Made by a program: the position numbers and the translations under genes. From Campylobacter mucosalis (GTDB lineage Bacteria; Campylobacterota; Campylobacteria; Campylobacterales; Campylobacteraceae), in the NCBI RefSeq assembly GCF_013372205.1, contig NZ_CP053831.1:1364001-1428000 (forward strand): a stretch of 64,000 bases of DNA, given 5' to 3'. Of this stretch, positions 56,999-64,000 are shown piece by piece. Position 1 is the first letter of the stretch; every line of letters starts with the position of its first letter. The notes beneath the pieces were generated by a model that made no database searches, was not told where the DNA came from, and was given only the letters and a program-made list of their open reading frames with translations.

Positions 56999-58661
56999 AA
57001 CTCTCTCCCATATTTTGTGCGGCAAGTTGGGCTTTTATCATAACTTTTGCCTTGCAGTCAGAACAGCAATAAAGTGTCCTTATCTTATCAGGTTGCCCAG
57101 CAAATCGTGGCGTCATAATCGTCGCTATCTTTTCAACCGCCTTTTTAGTGGCAAATTCTTTCCCGCACTCAACGCACTTAAACAGCTCATCACGCGCTAA
57201 CTCATAATATGTAAATGTCTGCGGTTTTAACTCTATCTTGCCACGTTTTAGGGATATAGTGTCCTTCTCAGCACAGCTAAGCTCACAATATCCACAGGCG
57301 GTGCAAATGCTTGGGTTAAATTTTATCGAGTTGTCGCTCTTATCGGCTATTAACGCATTTACGTTACAGGCTCCGACACAGCTTAAGCAAAGCGTGCAAG
57401 TATCGCGGTTTATCTCGACTTTGCCGTATTCTACAATGCCCTCAGCAAAAACAACGCCAAGATCATCATCGCCAACTAAAAAGCTAAGGCGATTTGCAAA
57501 AATTTCACGCTTTGGCAGAGCGTATGAGCTTATTGATTTTTGCGAACCCTCTATCAAACTAGCTTTTAGCAAGGCGTCTTTTAACTCGGCTTCATTTTTT
57601 ACTACAAAAATGGCAGGTTTTTTAAACTTAAGCTCATAAATTTGATTTATCATATCAATCGCCGCCATAGTCCCGCGAGAGCGAGTGGCTGGGTATATGA
57701 TGAGATTTGCACCGCTTTCTTGAAGTAGCGATAAAAGATGAGTTTCGTTTAAAAATTTCTCACTCCTCACGCCAAAAGGTAGGACGTTTAGTGGCAACTC
57801 TACATTTAAATTTTCAAGCTCATCGGTTAATAAAATTAGTGGAATTTTACCTTTATAAAGCTTAGCACTATTAAAAAATGTATCTCTAGGCATAAGCGAA
57901 CTATCAAGCGCACCGCTAGGACAAACGCTAATGCACTCGCCACAATTTATACAATCAATATGCGAAAACACAAGGTGCTTTTTCTCATCATCCTTTAGTA
58001 TAGAAACGCTTGGGCAAACCTCGGCACACTTAGCGCATACCTCTTGTCTACGCTCGTGATATTGGCAAATGCTTTGATCGTAGGTTATAAAGCTTTTGTA
58101 TGCGTAGTTTGGAGAGTGTGAATTTAAAAACGCTAAAACCTCATCATCGCTTTTTGATGAAATTTCAACACAACCACTCTGCCTAAGCATATAATCACGT
58201 GCATTTTCTATCAGCACAAAATCAGCCTCAAGCTCAAATTCCCCCTGCTCGTTTAGAACTATTATAGTTAGCTCTCCAACGGCTCCATAGATAAATTTTA
58301 TCTCAAAGTGATTTAAAGTTATGACTTTATATTCTTGCTGTTTTAAAATTTCACTAAGACTATCGCGACCAGCATTACTTACAATAACAACGTTTTTGCC
58401 GACCTTTTTTTCATAATCTATATCTTTTGCTCCGTCAAAAACACTCGCTCTAGCCTCATAAAGCAAAAGTGTGTTTTTGGATTTATCAAGGACACTATCT
58501 TTTGAATTTCTAAGATAAAAGCTTATCTCAGGTGCGTAAATTTCAGCCTTTAGTTTTTTAGAATTTGCGACTAAAAACTGAATATTTTCATCAGAACTAA
58601 CCTCAATCTGCTCATTTAGCATAACTCCGCCGACATTATCATAAAAGCCAAATTCTTTCAT
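56991..58661 (-). CDS. multi-cluster 4Fe-4S ferredoxin-like protein
   Basis: Cytoplasmic iron-sulfur protein of 556 residues. After a roughly 190-residue N-terminal part without cysteine clusters come CAKCAEVCPS and CINCGECISVCPSG (about 210-250), a middle Rossmann-like region, then CTLCLSCVGACNVNAL and CTACGYCELSC (about 415-460) and a zinc-ribbon-like end (CVECGKEFATKK, YCCSDCK). It matches the polyferredoxin found next to selA in C. jejuni (Cj1377c position). It is probably involved in electron transfer for formate dehydrogenase or its maturation. AAAGGAAAG precedes the start. Confidence 0.82.
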   Translation of the reverse strand: MKEFGFYDNVGGVMLNEQIEVSSDENIQFLVANSKKLKAEIYAPEISFYLRNSKDSVLDKSKNTLLLYEARASVFDGAKDIDYEKKVGKNVVIVSNAGRDSLSEILKQQEYKVITLNHFEIKFIYGAVGELTIIVLNEQGEFELEADFVLIENARDYMLRQSGCVEISSKSDDEVLAFLNSHSPNYAYKSFITYDQSICQYHERRQEVCAKCAEVCPSVSILKDDEKKHLVFSHIDCINCGECISVCPSGALDSSLMPRDTFFNSAKLYKGKIPLILLTDELENLNVELPLNVLPFGVRSEKFLNETHLLSLLQESGANLIIYPATRSRGTMAAIDMINQIYELKFKKPAIFVVKNEAELKDALLKASLIEGSQKSISSYALPKREIFANRLSFLVGDDDLGVVFAEGIVEYGKVEINRDTCTLCLSCVGACNVNALIADKSDNSIKFNPSICTACGYCELSCAEKDTISLKRGKIELKPQTFTYYELARDELFKCVECGKEFATKKAVEKIATIMTPRFAGQPDKIRTLYCCSDCKAKVMIKAQLAAQNMGESYE

Positions 58662-58785
58662 ATCTTTCCTTTTTGATTATCAAAAAGAGCATATTACTCT
58701 TAAACTTATTAAAAGCCCTTTAAGGCTTAAATTTAATTTATTTGCTAAAATAAGCACCAGTAAAACAAACTTACTTGGAGAAAAA

Positions 58786-60111
58786 ATGAGCCTAAACAAA
58801 CTACCACAAGTGGATAAAATTTTAAACCTTGAGTGTTTTAAAACAGCGATAAAACCGATACTAGCAAACATCGTAAGAGATGAGCTAGAAAAGCAAAGAG
58901 AGCTTTTAAAGCAAGGCAAGGATATGCTAGAGTTTGACAAACTAACTCAGCTAATCTTACAAAAATATGAAAATTTTATAAACAAGGGTTTAAAACGCCT
59001 AATAAACGCAACTGGCGTCGTAATGCACACAAATTTAGCAAGAAGCGTGATAGATGAGCAAATTTTATCTAGGGCAAAGGACGTCATCACATCATATTCA
59101 AATTTAGAATACAACCTAAACAGTGGACAAAGAGGCAACAGATACGATTATATCGGCTCTTTACTCTCATCTCTTTTTGGCTTTGAGGACGCACTTGTGG
59201 TAAATAACAACGCAAGTGCCGTGTTTTTAATCCTAAACACATTTGCAAAAGGTGGCGAAACTATAGTTAGCAGAGGCGAACTAGTTGAGATAGGTGGTAG
59301 TTTTCGTGTGCCCGACGTTATGAGTGCTTCAGGAAGTATCCTAAAAGAGGTCGGCACAACAAACAAAACTCATCTCTATGACTACGAAAACGCCATAAAT
59401 GAAAGCACAAAAATGCTTTTAAAGGTTCATCGCTCAAATTTTGACATCGTTGGCTTTACACGAAGTGTCGATATAAGCGAAATTTCAAAACTGGCAAAAG
59501 ACAGAAATTTAATAGAGTATTACGATCTTGGTAGCGGTTATGTTGGCGAGTTAAATTACAACCTTGGCAAAGATGAGCCTAGCATAGCAAAATTTAGCAA
59601 AGTTAGCCTTGTAAGCTTTAGTGGCGATAAGCTTTTTGGTAGCGTTCAAGCAGGGATAATCCTTGGCAAAAGGGAGTTAATCGTAAAACTACGCAAAAAC
59701 GCGCTTTTAAGAATGCTTAGGGTGGACAAGGTGACTCTAGCGATTTTATCTGAGAGCGTAAAGGCTTATTTAAACAAGGAATTTGAGCTTATAACTACGA
59801 TAAAACACATAAACAAAGAGCTTTCTAGTCTAGAAAATTTAGCAAATTTAATAAATCAAAATTTAAAAACTCCACTTGAGATAGTAAAAACAAACACCTT
59901 TGTAGGTGGCGGTAGTCTGCCTAATAAAACCTATCCAAGCATAGCATTAAAAGTAGCTGGAGAAGCTATTTTAAACGAGAGCATTTACAGAGCAGAGGGC
60001 ATTATAGGACGGATAGAAAACGAGGCTTTTTTACTTGATTTAAGAAGCATTTTAGATAAAGATGTAAAAGAGCTAATAGAAAAAATTAACAAAATAGAGA
60101 GTGCAAAATGA
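58786..60111 (+). CDS. selA: L-seryl-tRNA(Sec) selenium transferase
   Basis: PLP enzyme that converts Ser-tRNA(Sec) to Sec-tRNA(Sec), 441 residues. LINATGVVMHTNLARSV is diagnostic, and the PLP lysine lies in SFSGDKLFGSVQAGIILG. Divergent from the polyferredoxin with a 124-base gap that must hold both promoters (TAAAAT near 58745 is a weak candidate). Its end overlaps selB by four bases (ATGA). Confidence 0.97.
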   Translation: MSLNKLPQVDKILNLECFKTAIKPILANIVRDELEKQRELLKQGKDMLEFDKLTQLILQKYENFINKGLKRLINATGVVMHTNLARSVIDEQILSRAKDVITSYSNLEYNLNSGQRGNRYDYIGSLLSSLFGFEDALVVNNNASAVFLILNTFAKGGETIVSRGELVEIGGSFRVPDVMSASGSILKEVGTTNKTHLYDYENAINESTKMLLKVHRSNFDIVGFTRSVDISEISKLAKDRNLIEYYDLGSGYVGELNYNLGKDEPSIAKFSKVSLVSFSGDKLFGSVQAGIILGKRELIVKLRKNALLRMLRVDKVTLAILSESVKAYLNKEFELITTIKHINKELSSLENLANLINQNLKTPLEIVKTNTFVGGGSLPNKTYPSIALKVAGEAILNESIYRAEGIIGRIENEAFLLDLRSILDKDVKELIEKINKIESAK

Positions 60112-61922
60112 ACCTAATAGTAGGCACAGCAGGACACATAGATCACGGCAAAACAGCTCTTATTAAGGCACTAAACGGCTTTGAGGGTGATAACTTAGAG
60201 CAAGAAAAAGAGCGTGGTATCACGATAGATTTAAGCTTTTCAAATTTAAAAAGAGGCGATGAAAATATCTCTTTTATAGATGTTCCAGGTCACGAAAATT
60301 TGGTTAAAACTATGATATCTGGGGCGTTTGGATTTGACGTTTGTATGCTAGTCGTGGCTGCAAATGACGGAATTATGCCACAAACAAAAGAGCATATTGA
60401 AATTTTATCCTTGCTTGATGTAAAAAGCATTATTTTAGTCATCTCAAAGTCCGATTTAGTCAGCAAGGATAGACTTTTAGAAGTTCAAAAAGAGCTTAGC
60501 GAGTATATAGAAAATTTTAAAAATTTAAGCATACTTCAGAGCTTTTTTGTAAGCATAAAAGATGAGCAAAGTGTGACAAACTTACGCGATTATCTTTTTA
60601 ACCTAAAACCTAAAAAACGCGACGAAGAGGGGCTTTTTCGCTACTATATCGATAGGGCTTTTAGTATAAAAGGTATAGGCTCTGTCGTAACTGGTAGCGT
60701 ATTAAGTGGCTCGGTTAGGGTTGGTGAGAAGCTTTATAACTACGACCTTGCAAAGGAAGTTTTAGTAAGAAACATACAAACTCACGACCAAAACACACAA
60801 AATGCAGGAACTAGCTCAAGGGTGGCTCTAAATCTAACAGGCGTTGAGTTAAGTGAGCTAAAAAAAGGGCAACTTCTAAGCAAAAAAGGCTTTTTTAGAG
60901 GTTTTAAAGAGATCGACGCTGTCGTATTTGCAGCAATATCTCACAACCAAAACGTTACATTTTGTGTGGGTTCAAAACAAGCACCAGCAAAATCCCTAAT
61001 ACTAAGCGAACAAAACCAGAGTAAATTTGTAACATTTAAATTTGAAAAAGATATGTTTTTAAAATTTAACGAACCATTTATATTAATCGCAAATGGACGT
61101 GTAGTAGGTGGCGGACGAGTGCTAAATCCAATTAGCGAACCGCTAAAAAAACAATCTAAAATAAATTTCTTAAACGCACTAAATCACAAGGATTTTAAAG
61201 CGGTATTTGCGATATTAAAAGAGCTTCACAAAAATGGCTTTGGGCTTATAAGTTCGTTTCAACGATTTGATTTAAGCCACGATGACGCCCTGCAAATCGC
61301 AAAAACTCTGCCAAATACCTTCATAGATGAAGCCGTGCTAAATGTCTATGATTTAAGTGCTATAAGCAGGATAAAAGATTTTATAAATTTTATTATCCAA
61401 AAAAACAAATTTGCTATTTTTTCTGCAAATTCTATTAGTTTAAAGCTTACTTGGGCTAGTCAAAATCTAGTTCAAATCGCATTAAATGAGCTTGAAGATA
61501 CTAAAATAATTAGCAAAAATGACGGAGTTTATACAAAAACTGGAGTTGATTTAAGCGAACTTAAGGTGCGTCTTGAAGATGAAATTTATAAAATTCTCTC
61601 AAATGCAAACCTATCCCCAGAGGCTCCATATAATATCTATGATGAGCTTGAGATAGATAGAGTAAGTGGCGATAATGCCCTTAAAAAGCTAACAGCACAA
61701 GGCAGAGTCGTGCGTCTAGCTCACAACCTTTTTGTAACCACAAAAGCCCTAGATGAAGCCATAAGTAGCCTAAAAAATATCATCAAAACGCAAGGGTTTG
61801 TAAATGTTCAAAACGCAAAAGACGTCCTAAATTTAAGCAGAAAGTATGTAATCGCATATCTTGAAACGCTAGATAAAGATGCAAATATTATCAAAGACGG
61901 GCAGGATAGAAAATTTAAATGA
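60108..61922 (+). CDS. selB: selenocysteine-specific elongation factor
   Basis: Brings Sec-tRNA(Sec) to UGA codons that carry a SECIS hairpin, 604 residues. GTPase domain: GTAGHIDHGKTALIKAL (about 5-21), ERGITIDLSF, DVPGHENL and SKSDL. EF-Tu-like domains 2 and 3 follow (RAFSIKGIGSVVTGSVLSG). The C-terminal winged helices (about 410-604) bind the SECIS. Presence with SelA means the genome decodes UGA as selenocysteine. No selenoprotein gene lies in the window. Confidence 0.97.
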   Translation: MNLIVGTAGHIDHGKTALIKALNGFEGDNLEQEKERGITIDLSFSNLKRGDENISFIDVPGHENLVKTMISGAFGFDVCMLVVAANDGIMPQTKEHIEILSLLDVKSIILVISKSDLVSKDRLLEVQKELSEYIENFKNLSILQSFFVSIKDEQSVTNLRDYLFNLKPKKRDEEGLFRYYIDRAFSIKGIGSVVTGSVLSGSVRVGEKLYNYDLAKEVLVRNIQTHDQNTQNAGTSSRVALNLTGVELSELKKGQLLSKKGFFRGFKEIDAVVFAAISHNQNVTFCVGSKQAPAKSLILSEQNQSKFVTFKFEKDMFLKFNEPFILIANGRVVGGGRVLNPISEPLKKQSKINFLNALNHKDFKAVFAILKELHKNGFGLISSFQRFDLSHDDALQIAKTLPNTFIDEAVLNVYDLSAISRIKDFINFIIQKNKFAIFSANSISLKLTWASQNLVQIALNELEDTKIISKNDGVYTKTGVDLSELKVRLEDEIYKILSNANLSPEAPYNIYDELEIDRVSGDNALKKLTAQGRVVRLAHNLFVTTKALDEAISSLKNIIKTQGFVNVQNAKDVLNLSRKYVIAYLETLDKDANIIKDGQDRKFK

Positions 61923-61974
61923 TATTAACAAAGATAAACTATAATCAACAAAAATTCCAAAACAAAGGTAAAAA

Positions 61975-62688
61975 ATGAAAAAAACACTACTTTTTAGCGT
62001 TGCTCTAGCAAACATAGCATTTGGTGTCTCAAACGAAGAGATCATAAAATTTTATCAACAAATCGTGCCAGAGGGTATAAAAGTTGAAGTAACTTCAAGA
62101 GAGAAAATAGCGCAATTTCCAGAGTATGAAAGCATTCTTATAAACATCTCTGACGGACAAAATAGCGATACAGAAGTTGTTTTTGCAAACAAAGATCTAA
62201 TCTTCCCTGATATGTTTGACCTTAAAAATCAAAAGAGTTTTAAGGGTGAGATAATGGAAAATATAATGAATAAAAAACTCGCTGACACATACAAAAAAGA
62301 GGACAGCAAAAACATCATCTCTTTAGGTAACGACCCTAAAAAACCAACCGTTGTTATATTTAGTGACCCTGAATGTCCATATTGTAGAGCGGAGTTAAAA
62401 AACACCGAAAAACGCCTACAAACACAAAATATCAAGATCATCTTAACTTCAGTTCACGACACAAGCGCACTTGAAAAAAGCTATCTAATCTACAAAGAGG
62501 TCGCAACAGCAAAAAGCGATAGCGATAAGGTTAAAATTTTACGCAAATACTTTGCAGAAGACGCAAAAGTACCTGAAAAAGCTGTAACCGAGCAACAAAT
62601 AGAGCAGATGAACGCACTTAGAACTAAATACTTTAGTGCAGGCGTAAAAAGTGTGCCAAAAATCGTAGAAGAAGCAAAACTTAAATAG
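61975..62688 (+). CDS. periplasmic DsbC/DsbG-like thiol protein
   Basis: Thioredoxin-fold protein of 237 residues. Signal peptide to about residue 17, an N-terminal dimerisation-like part, and the active site FSDPECPYCRAEL with Cys134 and Cys137 (CPYC). A cis-Pro loop appears as GVKSVPKIV near the end. Position after selB matches Cj1380 of C. jejuni. Isomerase or reductase activity in the periplasm is expected; the electron donor is unknown. Confidence 0.88.
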   Translation: MKKTLLFSVALANIAFGVSNEEIIKFYQQIVPEGIKVEVTSREKIAQFPEYESILINISDGQNSDTEVVFANKDLIFPDMFDLKNQKSFKGEIMENIMNKKLADTYKKEDSKNIISLGNDPKKPTVVIFSDPECPYCRAELKNTEKRLQTQNIKIILTSVHDTSALEKSYLIYKEVATAKSDSDKVKILRKYFAEDAKVPEKAVTEQQIEQMNALRTKYFSAGVKSVPKIVEEAKLK

Positions 62689-62702
62689 CAAAAGGATATA
62701 AA

Positions 62703-63836
62703 ATGACTTTAGAGCAACTAAAAACACCAGCTTACGTCTGCGAAGAAGCCAAGGTTCGTAAAAATTTAGAACTTTTAAAATACGTAAAAGATCAAAGCGG
62801 AGCCAAAATTTTAGTTGCCCTTAAAGGTTTTGCATTTAGCGGAGTTATGCCATTAGTTAGCCAGTATCTTGATGGTGCAACTTGCAGTGGCTTATATGAA
62901 GCAAAATTTGCTAAAAAATACGTCGGTGGCGAAATTTGCACCTACTCTCCAGCTTACAAAGATGATGAGATAGATGAAATTTTATCTATCTCAAGCGATG
63001 TTATCTTTAACAGCTTTAACCAGTGGGTAAAATTTAAAGATAAAGCACTATCATCTGGCATATCTTGCGGACTTAGAGTAAATCCTGAAATTTCAGTATC
63101 TCCCGTAGAAGCCTACAACCCTTGTGGTCGTTTTAGTCGCCTTGGAGTAACAAGGGCAAACTTTAACCCTGAGCTACTTGATGGCATAAGCGGACTTCAC
63201 TTTCACGCACTTTGCGAAGAGAGTGCAAAGAGTCTAGAGCTTGTCTTGGCTGAGTTTGAGCGAAAATTTGGAGAGTTTATACCAAAAATGAAGTGGATAA
63301 ACTTTGGTGGCGGACACCATATCACACGCGAGGGATATGACGTTGAGTTGCTTATTGCTCTTATTAAAAATTTCAAACAAAAATACAATGTAGATGTTTT
63401 ACTTGAACCAGGAGAGGCTGTTGGTTGGCAAACTGGATTTTTAATATCTAGCGTCCTTGATATAGTGCAAAATGAAAAAAATATAGCTATCCTAGACGTT
63501 TCAGCCGAAGCACATATGCCAGATACCGTGCTTATGCCGTATCGTCCAGCTGTAGAAAATGAGAGCAAAAACGGAAAATTTGAGTATCTTTTAGGTAGTC
63601 ACACCTGTCTTGCTGGAGATATCGTAGGTCTTGAAGCCGGAGATAGCGAGTATAGATTTGATAACGAGCTAAAGATAGGCGATAAGGTTATTTTTAAAGA
63701 TCAAATTCACTACACAATTGTAAAAAATACAACGTTTAATGGAGTAAAACTCCCAAATTTAGCACTCTTAAAAGAAGATGGCGATATCAAAATCATACGT
63801 GAGTTTGGTTTTAACGAGTATGAGAGCAGAAACTAA
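62703..63836 (+). CDS. nspC: carboxynorspermidine decarboxylase
   Basis: PLP-dependent decarboxylase that makes spermidine or norspermidine, 377 residues, of the alanine-racemase fold. PLP lysine Lys41 (LVALKGFAFSG), PEISVSPVEAYNPCGRFSRLG, WINFGGGHHITREGYD, LEPGEAVGW and CLAGDIVG are visible. AAAGGA lies upstream. The partner dehydrogenase is not in the window. Confidence 0.96.
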   Translation: MTLEQLKTPAYVCEEAKVRKNLELLKYVKDQSGAKILVALKGFAFSGVMPLVSQYLDGATCSGLYEAKFAKKYVGGEICTYSPAYKDDEIDEILSISSDVIFNSFNQWVKFKDKALSSGISCGLRVNPEISVSPVEAYNPCGRFSRLGVTRANFNPELLDGISGLHFHALCEESAKSLELVLAEFERKFGEFIPKMKWINFGGGHHITREGYDVELLIALIKNFKQKYNVDVLLEPGEAVGWQTGFLISSVLDIVQNEKNIAILDVSAEAHMPDTVLMPYRPAVENESKNGKFEYLLGSHTCLAGDIVGLEAGDSEYRFDNELKIGDKVIFKDQIHYTIVKNTTFNGVKLPNLALLKEDGDIKIIREFGFNEYESRN

Positions 63837-63844
63837 AATTTCTG

Positions 63845-64000
63845 CTATTTTATGTTTAAAATTTCTCTTATCTTTTCTTCGCTGATTATACTTTGATCGA
63901 TTTTTACAATCTTTGCTTTATCATTTAAAACTCTATCAAAAACCCCACTTACTCCATCAAGTGCTGATATATCAGTATCTTTGCTAAATTTTAAGCTCTT
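63845..64000 (-). CDS. unidentified gene, C-terminal end only
   Basis: An open minus-strand frame runs from the window edge to TAG at 63845-63847 and encodes about 51 residues ending EEKIREILNIK. It includes SALDGVSGVFDRVLNDK. Codon use looks coding, but I do not recognise the family. It converges on nspC with an eight-base gap. Confidence 0.6.
   Translation of the reverse strand, partial: KSLKFSKDTDISALDGVSGVFDRVLNDKAKIVKIDQSIISEEKIREILNIK

Noticed and set aside
57238-57639. 133-codon plus-strand frame opposite the polyferredoxin
   Set aside because: Antisense shadow of a cysteine-rich gene without a ribosome site or recognisable domain.

Overview
The window reads as a chromosomal segment of a Campylobacter species (epsilonproteobacteria, Campylobacterota). 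The evidence is low-GC DNA with TATAAT-type -10 boxes and little visible -35, the gene order atpF'-atpFHAGDC-tolQRAB-pal-cpoB-slyD-fabD-mtnN, a dba-dsbI pair, a split class I fumarase, the ferredoxin/selA/selB/dsbC-like block, and two poly-G contingency tracts. It is not an obvious C. jejuni-type genome: pseudoazurin, the two-subunit fumarase and an anaerobic haem-degradation cluster point to another Campylobacter. The species cannot be fixed from the window. No rRNA, tRNA, insertion sequence, prophage or CRISPR array was seen.

Layout. 1-3.5 kb: polA (cut by the window edge), then about 1 kb of decayed DNA holding a multiply broken oxidoreductase pseudogene. 3.5-11.8 kb: two FecBCD-type metallophore/cobalamin importers. 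The first is joined to a pseudoazurin and an ATP-grasp ligase. The second lies on the minus strand beyond obgE, which is followed by a frameshifted small exported-protein gene. 12-13.9 kb: rplU-rpmA, with a long palindrome between them, and a di-haem cytochrome c peroxidase. 14-31.8 kb: a long plus-strand block with flhB, fmt, birA, parAB, the F1/stator genes of ATP synthase, the complete Tol-Pal system, slyD, fabD, mtnN and a TtcA-like gene. 31.9-33.4 kb: class I fumarase. 33.4-38.8 kb (minus): a phase-variable GT25 glycosyltransferase overlapping uvrA, then dsbI-dba. 38.9-46 kb (plus): a phase-variable methyltransferase, ferredoxin, ndk, the DUF177-rpmF-plsX-fabH lipid block and the haem cluster (DUF2470, HutW/ChuW-like radical SAM enzyme, flavodoxin). 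46-58.7 kb (minus): recO, dusB, a membrane protein, a DksA-like protein, rlmH, accD, gltD, gltB, a TorD-like chaperone and a polyferredoxin. 58.8-63.8 kb (plus): selA, selB, a DsbC-like protein and nspC. A cut minus-strand gene ends the window.

How the genes work together. ATP synthase and Tol-Pal both depend on proton-motive force and are arranged head to tail with almost no gap. SelA/SelB, the polyferredoxin and the TorD-like chaperone fit maturation of a selenocysteine formate dehydrogenase encoded elsewhere. accD, fabD, fabH and plsX supply fatty acid and phospholipid synthesis. The metal and haem genes suggest strong investment in iron acquisition under low oxygen.

Most notable points: (i) two 9-G tracts 5.8 kb apart, one leaving its glycosyltransferase out of frame (OFF) and one in frame in a methyltransferase (ON); (ii) an importer-pseudoazurin-ATP-grasp operon of unknown purpose; (iii) a compact anaerobic haem-degradation operon with a stand-alone HugZ-type domain and a short overlapping leader ORF; (iv) a 105-nt near-symmetric palindrome between rplU and rpmA; (v) two freshly decaying pseudogenes that can still be read through their frameshifts.
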